Source: Collimonas silvisoli (GTDB taxonomy: Bacteria; Pseudomonadota; Gammaproteobacteria; Burkholderiales; Burkholderiaceae_D). Taken from it: a stretch of DNA of 42,435 bases. The DNA lies in assembly GCF_018305005.1 (NCBI RefSeq), contig NZ_JAGQEG010000048.1, positions 1-42,435 on the forward strand, given 5' to 3'. The position numbers and the translations under genes were made by a program. Below the pieces are notes generated by a model. The model was not told the DNA's origin, ran no database searches, and saw nothing but the letters and a program-made list of their open reading frames with translations. Shown here piece after piece: positions 1-7,630 of this stretch (the first letter of the stretch is position 1; each line of letters opens with the position of its first letter).

Positions 1-126
1 ATTTGCACTATTTTGGAGAAAATAATTGCTGGAAAAGTTAACTGGCATGAAATTCGGCTCATCAAAATTGACCGCTTCCGAGAGCAAGAGATGGGAGTCT
101 TCAATGCGACGAAAGGCCAATTTTGA
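1..126 (+). CDS. 3' end of an unidentified gene (partial)
   Basis: Frame 1 is open from the left edge to a TGA at 124-126, giving the last 41 residues of a protein (ending NATKGQF). The other two forward frames close early. The fragment is rich in Lys, Ile and Arg and shows no motif I recognise. The start lies outside the window, so it may be the tail of a real gene or chance reading. Confidence 0.35.
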   Translation: MCTILEKIIAGKVNWHEIRLIKIDRFREQEMGVFNATKGQF

Positions 127-212
127 GTTTGACCTCGGGGAAATCGACTACTGACCGAAGGAAAGCTTAATTATTCTTATCCATGACCCAATCTTCGATT
201 CAGAATAACAAA

Positions 213-235
213 ACGCCACGTAATTAGCGTGGCGT
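213..235 (-). terminator. Hairpin with minus-strand U-tract
   Basis: ACGCCACG (213-220) pairs with CGTGGCGT (228-235) around a 7-nt loop. Read on the minus strand the stem is followed by a T-rich stretch, so it may be a second terminator for the binding-protein gene at 379-1521, or may end a transcript arriving from the left. Confidence 0.5.
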
Positions 236-316
236 TCTGCTATCTGCTCATGAGCGATTGATTAATTACAGGATCACCGAGTGATCGCTTTTTTTTTACG
301 GCTACAGCCTGGTGGC

Positions 317-351
317 AAAAAAAAAGCGCCCCGCCAACCGGAACGCTTTTT
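317..351 (-). terminator. Terminator of first binding-protein gene
   Basis: A GC-rich imperfect hairpin (AGCGCCCCG against CCGGAACGCT) is flanked by an A run on the left and a T run on the right, so it can work in both directions. It lies 28 bp past the stop of the minus-strand gene and resembles the hairpins after the other two paralogues. Confidence 0.7.
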
Positions 352-378
352 GAAGCAAACGGCAAGAACCGTTAACCG

Positions 379-1521
379 TTATTTCGTCACTGCCAGCTGG
401 GTGCGCTGACCGTTTCTGTAGGTGTACAAGGTGATGGTGCCATCCTGGATGTCGCCCTTGGCGTCAAACGAGATCATGCCGGTCACGCCCTTGTGGTGAA
501 TCTTGGCCAGCTCCGGCAGATATTTTTTCGGATCGGCCGACTTGGCTTTTTGCATAGCGTCCGCCATGACCATCAAGGCGTCGTAGGTGTACGGCGCATA
601 GATCACGACGTCCTTGCCGTATTTCTGCTTGTAGGCGGCCTTGTATTCATCCAGGCCCTTTCTGGCGGACTCTTCCACACCGCCGGCTTCGGCGCAAATC
701 ACTTGATCGTTGCTGATGCCGTCGCCGGCCAGTTTCGGCAGATCGGAAGTGCAGATGGCGTCGCCGCCCATGTACTTGGCGCTGATGCCCAATTGCTTCA
801 TCTGGCGCAGCATGGGGCCGCCGCCGGCATCCAGTCCGCCGAAGAATATGACGTCAGGTTTCTTGGCTTTGAACGAGGTCAGGATGGCGTTGAAGTCGGT
901 CGCCTTGTCGCTGGTGAATTGGGTGGCGACGATAGTCATGCCGGCGGCTTTGGCGGCCTTGGAGAATTCTTCCGCCAGACCCTGGCCGTAGGCAGTGCGG
1001 TCGTCGATCACGGCAGCGGTTTTGGCATGCAGCGTCTTGGCTGCATAACGGCCCAGGGCGCCGCCCAGCTGGCTGTCGTTGGCGACCACGCGGAAGGTGG
1101 TGTTGAAGCCTTGCTGGGTGTATTTTGCGCTGGTGGTGGAAGGCGAAATTTGCGGAATGCCGGCATCGTAATAAATCTTCGAAGCTGGAATCGAGGTGCC
1201 CGAATTGACATGGCCGATGACGCCGGCAACTTTGGCGTCGACCAGTTTCTGCGCTACCGCGGTAGCTTGTTTCGGATCGGATGCGTCGTCTTCCGTCATC
1301 AATACGAATTTGGTTTTCTTGCCATCCAGCGTGACGCCTTTTGCATTGAGTTCCTCGATCGCCATCTTGGCGCCGTTTTCATTGTCTTTGCCGATGTGAG
1401 CGATGGGGCCCGTGATCGGACCGACGTGCGCGATCTTGACCACTTGTTCCTGTGCGTATGCGCTTGCAGACAGGGACAACGCGATCGCCGCGGCCAATGG
1501 AATCATTTTAATTTTATGCAC
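379..1521 (-). CDS. Branched-chain amino-acid-type ABC transporter binding protein (copy 1)
   Basis: This is a 380-residue periplasmic solute-binding protein of the Leu/Ile/Val (LivJ/LivK) type, which captures an amino acid or amide and delivers it to a membrane ABC permease. Residues 1-23 are a Sec signal peptide ending AYA|QEQ. The mature part opens with the family's VVKIAHVGPITGP strand and continues with the EDDASDPKQA and SGTSIPASKIYYDAGIPQISP blocks of the first lobe. The GTG start at 1521 is chosen because AGGAG sits 8 nt before it. Copies 2 and 3 downstream on the map are close paralogues. No permease or ATPase gene is in the window, so partner and ligand are unknown. Confidence 0.93.
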   Translation of the reverse strand: MHKIKMIPLAAAIALSLSASAYAQEQVVKIAHVGPITGPIAHIGKDNENGAKMAIEELNAKGVTLDGKKTKFVLMTEDDASDPKQATAVAQKLVDAKVAGVIGHVNSGTSIPASKIYYDAGIPQISPSTTSAKYTQQGFNTTFRVVANDSQLGGALGRYAAKTLHAKTAAVIDDRTAYGQGLAEEFSKAAKAAGMTIVATQFTSDKATDFNAILTSFKAKKPDVIFFGGLDAGGGPMLRQMKQLGISAKYMGGDAICTSDLPKLAGDGISNDQVICAEAGGVEESARKGLDEYKAAYKQKYGKDVVIYAPYTYDALMVMADAMQKAKSADPKKYLPELAKIHHKGVTGMISFDAKGDIQDGTITLYTYRNGQRTQLAVTK

Positions 1522-1614
1522 CAGATTTTCTCCTAAGGATTTGCAACGGAATTGATAGCAAACGTTTTTTTAGACATCCGACTTCGATCAGTAGTTCGGT
1601 CTGTTCAGGGAGTT

Positions 1615-1651
1615 AAACGTTACAACATAACAATAGCTTCGCAAAGCGGTT
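1615..1651 (-). promoter_or_regulatory. Shared leader element, copy 1
   Basis: A 37-bp block upstream of binding-protein copy 1 begins ACGTTACAACATAA and ends with CTTCGCAAAGCGGTTTT (plus strand). Nearly the same block lies upstream of copies 2 (3029-3064) and 3 (4484-4520). Such conservation outside coding sequence points to a promoter or regulator site; which one is not clear. Confidence 0.55.
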
Positions 1652-1740
1652 TTATATGTTTTTTATCGATCGGGCGGGATCAAATGCGTAAGGTGCAAAA
1701 TAAGCCGCAAGGTAGGGCGCAAAGCAGCGCACGCGGAAAC

Positions 1741-1777
1741 AAAAAAGCGCCCCGGCGCTAAGGCCGGGGCGCTTTTT
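1741..1777. terminator. Bidirectional terminator of binding-protein copy 2
   Basis: GCGCCCCGG (1747-1755) pairs with CCGGGGCGC (1764-1772), bordered by six A on the left and five T on the right. It lies 31 bp past the stop of copy 2. Confidence 0.85.
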
Positions 1778-1807
1778 CACCGCTTTTCCACAACAGCCGC
1801 CGATGAT

Positions 1808-2959
1808 TTACTTGGTCACGCTCAACAAGGTGCGCTTGCCATCCTTGTAGGTGTACAAGGTCAAGGTACCGTCCTTGATATCGCCCTTGGGATCGAAGGC
1901 GATCATGCCGGTCACGCCCTTGTGCTGGATCTTCACCAGCTCCGGCAGATATTTTTTCGGATCGGCGGAGTTGGCTTTCTGCATGGCTTCCACCATGGTC
2001 ATCACGGAATCATACGAGTAGGGTGCGTACAGTTTGACTTCGGCGTTGTACTTCTTCTGGAACGCAGCCTTGAAATTGTCCAGGCCTTTCTTGCCCGATT
2101 CTTCGACACCGCCGGCTTCGGCGCAGACCACTTCGTCATTGATCAAGCCATCGCCTGCCAGCTTGCCCAGCTCGGCAGTACACATGCCGTCGCCGCCCAT
2201 GAACTTGGCCTTGATGCCAAGCGCCTTCATCTGACGCAGCATCGGACCGGCTACCGCATCCATGCCGCCGAAGAAAATCACATCCGGATTCTTGGCTTTG
2301 ATCGAGGTCAGGATGGCGTTGAAATCGGTTGCCTTGTCGTTGGTGAACTGGGTCGCGACAATATTCACGCCGGCGCCTTTGGCGCCCTTGGCGAATTCCT
2401 GCGCAACTCCTTGGCCGTAAGCGGTGCGATCATCGATCACGGCGATATTCTTGGCCTTCAGCGTGGCGGCTGCATAACGTCCCAGCGTACCGCCCAATTG
2501 GCCATCGTTGGCGACTACCCGGAACACGCTGTTAAAACCTTGCTGGGTGTATTTAGGGCTGGTGGCGGCCGGCGAAATTTGCGGGATGCCGGCGTCGTAG
2601 TAAATCTTCGAAGCCGGAATCGTGGTGCCCGAATTCAGGTGGCCGATGACGCCGTCGATTTTGGCGTCCACCAGCTTTTGCGCAGCAGCAGTGCCTTGCT
2701 TGGGATCGGAAGCATCATCTTCCGCCAGCAAGACGAATTTGATTTTCTTGCCGCCCAGGGTGACACCCTTGGCGTTCAATTCTTCGACTGCCATCTTGGC
2801 GCCGTTTTCCATGTCTTTGCCAAGATGGGCGGAAGGACCGGTAACCGGGCCGACGTGGCCGATCTTGACGATTTGTTCCTGAGCGTAAGCTGAGCCGACA
2901 GCGCTCAGGGCCAACGCGATTGCTCCAGCCAACGGCAACATTTTGTTCTTGATCTGCAC
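1808..2959 (-). CDS. Branched-chain amino-acid-type ABC transporter binding protein (copy 2)
   Basis: A 383-residue periplasmic binding protein of the Liv family, paralogous along its whole length to copies 1 and 3. The signal peptide (about 1-26, ending SAYA|QEQ) is followed by IVKIGHVGPVTGPSAHLGKD, the EDDASDPKQGTAAAQKLVDAK segment and the IPASKIYYDAGIPQISPAATSPKYTQQ segment typical of the first lobe. Translation starts at GTG (2959), with AGGAGG about 8 nt upstream. It has its own leader and terminator, so it is probably transcribed separately from its paralogues. Differences among copies lie mostly in the second lobe, suggesting related but not identical ligands (inference). Confidence 0.93.
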   Translation of the reverse strand: MQIKNKMLPLAGAIALALSAVGSAYAQEQIVKIGHVGPVTGPSAHLGKDMENGAKMAVEELNAKGVTLGGKKIKFVLLAEDDASDPKQGTAAAQKLVDAKIDGVIGHLNSGTTIPASKIYYDAGIPQISPAATSPKYTQQGFNSVFRVVANDGQLGGTLGRYAAATLKAKNIAVIDDRTAYGQGVAQEFAKGAKGAGVNIVATQFTNDKATDFNAILTSIKAKNPDVIFFGGMDAVAGPMLRQMKALGIKAKFMGGDGMCTAELGKLAGDGLINDEVVCAEAGGVEESGKKGLDNFKAAFQKKYNAEVKLYAPYSYDSVMTMVEAMQKANSADPKKYLPELVKIQHKGVTGMIAFDPKGDIKDGTLTLYTYKDGKRTLLSVTK

Positions 2960-3028
2960 GTATTTCCTCCTAAGGATTTATAAAGATGAGTGAAAGTCAT
3001 TTCCGCTCTTCAATGAGCGGAACATGTA

Positions 3029-3064
3029 AACGTTACAACAGAACAAAATCTTCGCAAAGGGTTT
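3029..3064 (-). promoter_or_regulatory. Shared leader element, copy 2
   Basis: A 36-bp version of the block seen at 1615-1651: ACGTTACAACAGAA at one end and CTTCGCAAAGGGTTTT at the other. It is 1 bp shorter and slightly diverged, and lies about 70 bp upstream of the GTG start. Confidence 0.5.
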
Positions 3065-3187
3065 TCCTGTTTTTTGGACAATACCCTTGTAGTCGATGCG
3101 GAGATTAGTTGTGCGGAGCGGGAGGAGTTTGTGCGTGACAGGACAATCGCATCGTCGCCACGGTATGCGTGTTCTTTAGCGGGAATA

Positions 3188-3218
3188 AAAAAAAGCGCCC
3201 CGGCGGCCGGGGCGCTTT
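3188..3218. terminator. Terminator of binding-protein copy 3
   Basis: AAAGCGCCCCGG (3192-3203) pairs perfectly with CCGGGGCGCTTT (3207-3218) around a 3-nt loop, with further A residues on the left that give a U-tract on the minus strand. The core is the same as in the terminator at 1741-1777. Confidence 0.85.
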
Positions 3219-3237
3219 CATATGCTGCGAGAGACGA

Positions 3238-4386
3238 TTATTTTGTCACTGTCAGCAGAGTGCGTTTGCCATCCTTGTAGGTGTACAAGGTCAGCGAACC
3301 GTCCTTGATGTCGCCCTTTGGATCAAAGGAGATTTCGCCGGTCACGCCTTTGTGATGGATCTTGGCCAGTTCCTTCAGATATTTCTTCGGATCGGCCGAA
3401 CCGGCTTTTTGCATTGCATCAACCATGGTCATCAGCGCGTCATACTCATACGGTGCGTAGATCACGACTTCCTGGTTGAATCTCTTCTGGTAAGCCGCCT
3501 TGAAGGCGTCCAGCGCCGCCTTGCCTGCATCCGGCACACCGCCCGCTTCGGCGCAGACTACCTGATCGTCTTTCAAGCCAGCGCCGGCCAGCTTGGCCAG
3601 CTCAGTGGTACACACGCCATCGCCGCCCATGAATTTGGCCTTGATGCCGAGCTGGTCCATCTGACGCAGCATCGGGCCGCCGACCGCATCCATGCCGCCA
3701 AAGAACACCAAGTCAGGATTCTTCGACTTGATCGAGGTCAGAATCGCGTTGAAATCGGTGGCCTTGTCGTTGGTGAATTGGGTAGCGACGATAGTGCCGC
3801 CTGCTTTCTTGGCGCTTTTGGTGAATTCTTCCGCAACCCCTTGACCGTAGGCGGTACGGTCATCGATCACCGCGATATTCTTTGCCTTCAGCGTATTGAT
3901 GGCGTAGCGGCCCAGGGTGCCGCCCAGCTGGCCATCGTTGGCCACCACGCGGAACGCGGTGTCAAAGCCTTGCTGAGTGTACTTGGGATTGGTGGCGGAA
4001 GGAGAGATTTGCGGGATGCCTGCATCGTGATAAATCTTCGAAGCAGGGATGGTGGTGCCGGAATTCATGTGGCCGATAACACCGTTGACCTTGGCGTCCA
4101 CCAGCTTCTGCGCAGCGGCAGTGCCTTGTTTCGGATCGGAGGCGTCGTCTTCGGAAGCCAGTACGAATTTCACCAGTTTGCCGCCGATTTTGGTGCCTTT
4201 GGCATTCAATTCCTCGATCGCCATCGTGGCGCCGTTTTCATTGTCCTTGCCGATGTGGGCGTTAGGGCCTGTGAGCGGGCTGACCTGGCCGATGGTGACT
4301 ACTTCCTGGGCCGAAGCTGAACCGGCGAAGGAAAAAGCCATGGCGATTGCGCCAACCAACGGCATCATTTTGATCTTGTTTTGCAT
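3238..4386 (-). CDS. Branched-chain amino-acid-type ABC transporter binding protein (copy 3)
   Basis: A 382-residue Liv-family periplasmic binding protein, the third paralogue. The signal peptide ends near residue 26 (SASA|QEV), followed by VVTIGQVSPLTGPNAHIGKD and the same EDDASDPKQG and SGTTIPASKIYHDAG blocks as its sisters. The ATG start at 4386 has AGGAGG 6 nt upstream. It is divergent from the Lrp-type regulator at 4566, the shared leader element lies between them, and control by that regulator is a reasonable inference. Ligand unknown. Confidence 0.93.
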   Translation of the reverse strand: MQNKIKMMPLVGAIAMAFSFAGSASAQEVVTIGQVSPLTGPNAHIGKDNENGATMAIEELNAKGTKIGGKLVKFVLASEDDASDPKQGTAAAQKLVDAKVNGVIGHMNSGTTIPASKIYHDAGIPQISPSATNPKYTQQGFDTAFRVVANDGQLGGTLGRYAINTLKAKNIAVIDDRTAYGQGVAEEFTKSAKKAGGTIVATQFTNDKATDFNAILTSIKSKNPDLVFFGGMDAVGGPMLRQMDQLGIKAKFMGGDGVCTTELAKLAGAGLKDDQVVCAEAGGVPDAGKAALDAFKAAYQKRFNQEVVIYAPYEYDALMTMVDAMQKAGSADPKKYLKELAKIHHKGVTGEISFDPKGDIKDGSLTLYTYKDGKRTLLTVTK

Positions 4387-4483
4387 GAACGTCCTCCTGA
4401 GGATTTAAAATAAACCAAACATTTACTTACAGTTTCACTATCCGCTGCTTTTTATTACATATTCAGTACCCTGAATAAAAGCA

Positions 4484-4520
4484 ACGTTACAACATAAAAA
4501 ACGCTTCGCATAGCGGTTTT
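4484..4520 (-). promoter_or_regulatory. Shared leader element, copy 3
   Basis: A 37-bp block nearly identical to that at 1615-1651 (ACGTTACAACATAAA to CTTCGCATAGCGGTTTT). Here it sits between binding-protein copy 3 and the divergent Lrp/AsnC regulator, the natural place for a regulator site. Confidence 0.5.
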
Positions 4521-4565
4521 TTTGCGAATTCTTAAAACTGCCGGAGCAACCCTTTACACCTTGGC

Positions 4566-5075
4566 ATGAGCAAACATTACACCCTAGACAAAGTCGATCG
4601 CAAACTGCTGAACTTGCTGCAGCGCGACAATCAAACGCCGACTCGCACTCTGGCCGATAAAGCGCATATTTCACAGCCAACCTGCCTGCGCCGCCTGCGC
4701 GATTTGCGCGAGGCCGGCGTGATCAGCGCCGATGTCTCCCTGGTCGATCCGTTTGCCCTCGGCTACGGCATGCTGGCCTTCCTCGAAATCTCGCTGAATC
4801 ACCAGTCGGACGAACATATGCAGGAATTCGAATTGCGCATGAACAAGGAGGTCGAGGTCATGCAATGCTACTTCGTGTCCGGCGATTACGATTATTTTCT
4901 GGTTGTGCATGTGATCGATATGGATGCCTATTATCAGTTTGTGCGCCGGGTTATTTCGGGTTCCGGCAATGTCCGTCATTTCCAATCTCGTTTTCCCATG
5001 AAGCGCGCCAAATTCGTTACCCGGGTCGCCTTCGACGAAAAGCCGGCAACGGTCGAGGTGCGCAGCGCCAAGTGA
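4566..5075 (+). CDS. Lrp/AsnC family transcriptional regulator
   Basis: A 169-residue DNA-binding regulator of the feast/famine family. The N-terminal winged helix-turn-helix (about 5-65) carries LDKVDRKLLNLLQRD and the recognition-helix region ISQPTCLRRLRDLREAGVI. The C-terminal ligand-sensing RAM domain (about 75-155) includes the conserved GDYDYFLVVHVIDMDAYYQFV stretch. These proteins assemble as octamers and respond to amino acids. It is divergent from three amino-acid binding proteins and convergent with D-amino-acid dehydrogenase, both plausible targets. It is not an Lrp orthologue with certainty; a BkdR- or DadR-like local regulator is equally possible. Confidence 0.9.
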   Translation: MSKHYTLDKVDRKLLNLLQRDNQTPTRTLADKAHISQPTCLRRLRDLREAGVISADVSLVDPFALGYGMLAFLEISLNHQSDEHMQEFELRMNKEVEVMQCYFVSGDYDYFLVVHVIDMDAYYQFVRRVISGSGNVRHFQSRFPMKRAKFVTRVAFDEKPATVEVRSAK

Positions 5076-5183
5076 TGCACTCCAACAGTGCGTCTGAACA
5101 ACAAAACGGCAACGCAACTACATTGCGCAGACACTTACGCAAAAACCGCGCCATGCATTAAGCCATACCTCCAATAGACAAAA

Positions 5184-5219
5184 AAAAGACCGGTGCTGTC
5201 ACCAGCACCGGTCTTTTTT
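5184..5219. terminator. Strong bidirectional terminator
   Basis: GACCGGTGCTG (5188-5198) pairs perfectly with CAGCACCGGTC (5203-5213) around a 4-nt loop, with A and T runs on either side. It separates the convergent Lrp-type gene and dadA and can serve both. Confidence 0.92.
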
Positions 5220-5250
5220 CATCGTCTTGCTACCGCAGGCGTGACGCTAA

Positions 5251-6567
5251 TCAAGCTTGCACAGGACGCGGCAGAATCAATGGCTGCGGCACCTGCCGCG
5301 GCATGCCGGTAAACGCAAAATCGACTTCCGGTCGGCGGCCCGAGATGATCTCGGCGATGGCGCGGCCGGAACCGCAACCCATGGTCCAACCGAGAGTGCC
5401 ATGGCCGGTATTGAGGAACAGATTGCTGATTTTTGTCTTGCCGATATACGGCACGTTGGATGGCGTCATCGGCCGCAAACCGGTCCAGTAAACCGGATTG
5501 TCGTAATCGCAGCCGTCCGGGAACAACTCGCGGGTACGGCGGGTAATCGCTTCGCAACGGGTGGTGTTGAGTTCACGCGTGTAGCCGTTCAATTCGCAAG
5601 TGCCGGCCACGCGCAGGCGGTCGCCCAGGCGCGATACCACCAGCTTGTAGCCATCGTCGGTCAGCGAAACGCTTGGCGCCGCATCAGGGTTGGTGATGCG
5701 ATAGGTGGCGGAGTAACCCTTGCCCGGATAAATCATCAACTCGATGCCCAGCGGTTTCAGCAGCGGTGTCGAGAAGCTGCCCATGGCGACTACGAAGGCG
5801 TCCGCATGCAGCACTTCGTGACGGCCGTCGGCATTGATCACTTCGACTCCGGTGATCTTGGCGCTGGCGCCGCTGCCTTCGGTAATCAGACGGGTGACGC
5901 TGGTGTTGTACTGGAAATTGACGCCGGCTTCGGCGGCCTTGTCGGCCAGCCCCGAGGTGAACTTGTAGACGTCGCCGGATTCATCGGTGGCGGTAAAATC
6001 GCCGCCGACGATCTTGTCGCGGATGCGTGCCAGCGCCGGTTCGATCTTCACCACTTCATCGGCGCTGATGGAATCGCGCGGGCAGCCCAGGTCGCGCATC
6101 AGTTGCGCGGCAGGCAGCGAGATATCGAATTCTTTTTGTTCGGTGTAGAAGTGCAGGATGCCGCGCGTCAGGCAATCGTAGTCGACTCCGGTTTCGGCGC
6201 GCACCGCTTGCAAGGTCTGGCGGCTGTATTCGCAGATGGCGACGATCTGGCGGATATTGTCGTTGGTGCGGGCGGGTGTGCATTCACGCAGGAAATTGAG
6301 AGCCCATTTCCATTGCAGCCATTCCGGACGGAAGCGATACAGCAGCGGCGCATCTTCCTGGCCCAGCCATTTCAATACCTTCAGCGGCGCTTGCGGATTG
6401 GCCCAAGGTTCGGCGTGCGATACCGAAATCTGGCAACCGTTGGCAAAACTGGTTTCTTGCGCCGCGCCCGGCTGGCGTTCGATCACTGTCACATCGTGAC
6501 CTTCCTTGTTCAGAAACCATGCAGAAGTGGTTCCGATAACGCCAGCGCCCAATACAATTACTTTCAT
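5251..6567 (-). CDS. dadA: D-amino-acid dehydrogenase (DadA type)
   Basis: A 438-residue FAD-dependent oxidoreductase (DAO superfamily) that oxidises D-amino acids such as D-alanine to 2-oxo acids and ammonia, passing electrons to the respiratory chain at the inner face of the membrane. The N-terminus MKVIVLGAGVIGTTSAWFL is the Rossmann GxGxxG FAD site; the C-terminal region has the conserved YWTGLRPMTPSNVPYIG and NLFLNTGHGTLGWTMGCGSG blocks. Length matches the E. coli enzyme (about 432). The ATG at 6567 is chosen over an upstream in-frame ATG because GGAG sits just before it and the Rossmann strand starts there. The neighbouring Lrp-type regulator may control it. Confidence 0.92.
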   Translation of the reverse strand: MKVIVLGAGVIGTTSAWFLNKEGHDVTVIERQPGAAQETSFANGCQISVSHAEPWANPQAPLKVLKWLGQEDAPLLYRFRPEWLQWKWALNFLRECTPARTNDNIRQIVAICEYSRQTLQAVRAETGVDYDCLTRGILHFYTEQKEFDISLPAAQLMRDLGCPRDSISADEVVKIEPALARIRDKIVGGDFTATDESGDVYKFTSGLADKAAEAGVNFQYNTSVTRLITEGSGASAKITGVEVINADGRHEVLHADAFVVAMGSFSTPLLKPLGIELMIYPGKGYSATYRITNPDAAPSVSLTDDGYKLVVSRLGDRLRVAGTCELNGYTRELNTTRCEAITRRTRELFPDGCDYDNPVYWTGLRPMTPSNVPYIGKTKISNLFLNTGHGTLGWTMGCGSGRAIAEIISGRRPEVDFAFTGMPRQVPQPLILPRPVQA

Positions 6568-6610
6568 CTCATCTCCAAAAACATCCGTTAACTTACTTAC
6601 CAATGAGCCA

Positions 6611-6640
6611 CGTTTTCAATAGCGTTATTGTAAGAAAACG
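6611..6640. promoter_or_regulatory. Inverted repeat upstream of dadA
   Basis: CGTTTTC (6611-6617) and GAAAACG (6634-6640) form outer arms with AATA/TATT matching inside, 44-73 bp ahead of the dadA start in an AT-rich gap. It could be an operator, perhaps for the nearby Lrp-type protein, but no known consensus is matched convincingly. Confidence 0.3.
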
Positions 6641-6729
6641 GAGATTTTTTAGGGGATCAAAATGAGATCTATTTTTTTTATTTTTATCTACGGCGCTGCA
6701 AATTGTGACCGGAAATCAAAAAATCCACG

Positions 6730-7158
6730 CTAAATGTTTGTTTTTTTTAATTTGACTAATTCCAGTGATACTGCTCTGGAAATTACCTCGTCCAGGGTTT
6801 GATGCAAGCCATTCCTGATTTGCGCCGCCATGCCTTCCACGGCAGTCTGTAAAACATCCGCCAGGCCGTCGCGGACTCTTTGCTCGATCACGAAATCGAT
6901 GCGGTCTTGCAACTGCCGCAGCACTTTTTCCCTCACTTCTGCCTCCAGCCGCTCCCAGTCTTGCTGGCTCAGGGTGTGCTGCACAACTGTTTCCCGTTGC
7001 GCCACTGGCAGTTCAAAACTGTCTTCATCCTCGACTGGTGGTGCGGCAGCGCTGGCAACCGGCGCTGGCGGCGTTTCTATAATGTCGGTCAAAGTCGGCA
7101 GCGGAACAATGACCTCGGTCAATAAAGGGATATTGGCGTCATGTTTACCGTGGGGCAT
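6730..7158 (-). CDS. Small acidic protein after holC (DUF2486-like)
   Basis: A 142-residue protein with no enzymatic motif I recognise. Residues 1-50 are Pro/Ala-rich with an acidic patch EDEDSFELP (about 44-52); residues 60-135 are predicted largely helical, with SQQDWERLEAEVREKVLRQLQDRIDFVIEQRVRDGL suggesting a coiled coil. It begins 11 bp after holC with GAGGAAT as ribosome-binding site, so the two are very likely one operon. In betaproteobacteria holC is often followed by a protein of this kind (DUF2486, from memory). A role in the replisome is only guessed from the location. Confidence 0.75.
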   Translation of the reverse strand: MPHGKHDANIPLLTEVIVPLPTLTDIIETPPAPVASAAAPPVEDEDSFELPVAQRETVVQHTLSQQDWERLEAEVREKVLRQLQDRIDFVIEQRVRDGLADVLQTAVEGMAAQIRNGLHQTLDEVISRAVSLELVKLKKTNI

Positions 7159-7169
7159 TGCGGATTCCT

Positions 7170-7595
7170 CTATACATTGTCGGCAACAAAATGGGTCAGC
7201 GGATAGCCGCGCTGCTGGTAAAGCCGATAGCGTTCGCGTCCGCCGGCCTTGTCGTCCTCGGCCAGCGAGATGATTTCAAACATTCTTTCGAAGCGGGCGA
7301 AATGTTGCGGGATTTTGCCGGAAAGGTTAATCAGGATCTGGTGATGCGGCCACTCGGTTTCTTCGTCGGCGGCCAGGATCACCGGGGTTTGCGCCGCCAG
7401 CGGATCGCCGGCCCTGACGTGCGGCAGGAAATCGTGCTCGGAAAATGTCCAGAGCGCGCGGTCGAGCGTCGCCAGATCTTCGGTATTACTGCTCAATATG
7501 ACGATCTGGCGTTGTGCCGTGCGCGCTTTACGCACCAGTCGGCAGGTATACAGAAATTTGTCCGAAATATTGGTGTGAAAGTCGATTTGCGTCAT
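7170..7595 (-). CDS. holC: DNA polymerase III chi subunit
   Basis: A 141-residue protein matching HolC (E. coli chi, 147 residues), the clamp-loader accessory subunit that links the polymerase III holoenzyme to single-strand-binding protein. Visible family features are the N-terminal IDFHTNISDKFLYTCRLVRKA, the central LDRALWTFSEHDFLPH and the DPLAAQTPVIL block, and the C-terminal RFERMFEIISLAEDDKAGGRERYRLYQQRGYPLTHF. In many proteobacteria holC lies next to pepA; here it follows a glutaredoxin-like gene and precedes the small acidic protein. Confidence 0.92.
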   Translation of the reverse strand: MTQIDFHTNISDKFLYTCRLVRKARTAQRQIVILSSNTEDLATLDRALWTFSEHDFLPHVRAGDPLAAQTPVILAADEETEWPHHQILINLSGKIPQHFARFERMFEIISLAEDDKAGGRERYRLYQQRGYPLTHFVADNV

Positions 7596-7630
7596 GCGTA
7601 GTAATAGTTAGGCGGCAGTATCTTACAAGC

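Noticed and set aside
493-4320. Three long plus-strand frames opposite the binding proteins
   Set aside because: They are parallel only because the three minus-strand paralogues are parallel; no signal peptide or motif.
5257-6591. 444-codon open frame on the plus strand opposite dadA
   Set aside because: It mirrors the dadA codon pattern in GC-rich sequence, has no domain sense, and dadA on the other strand is a clear full-length enzyme.
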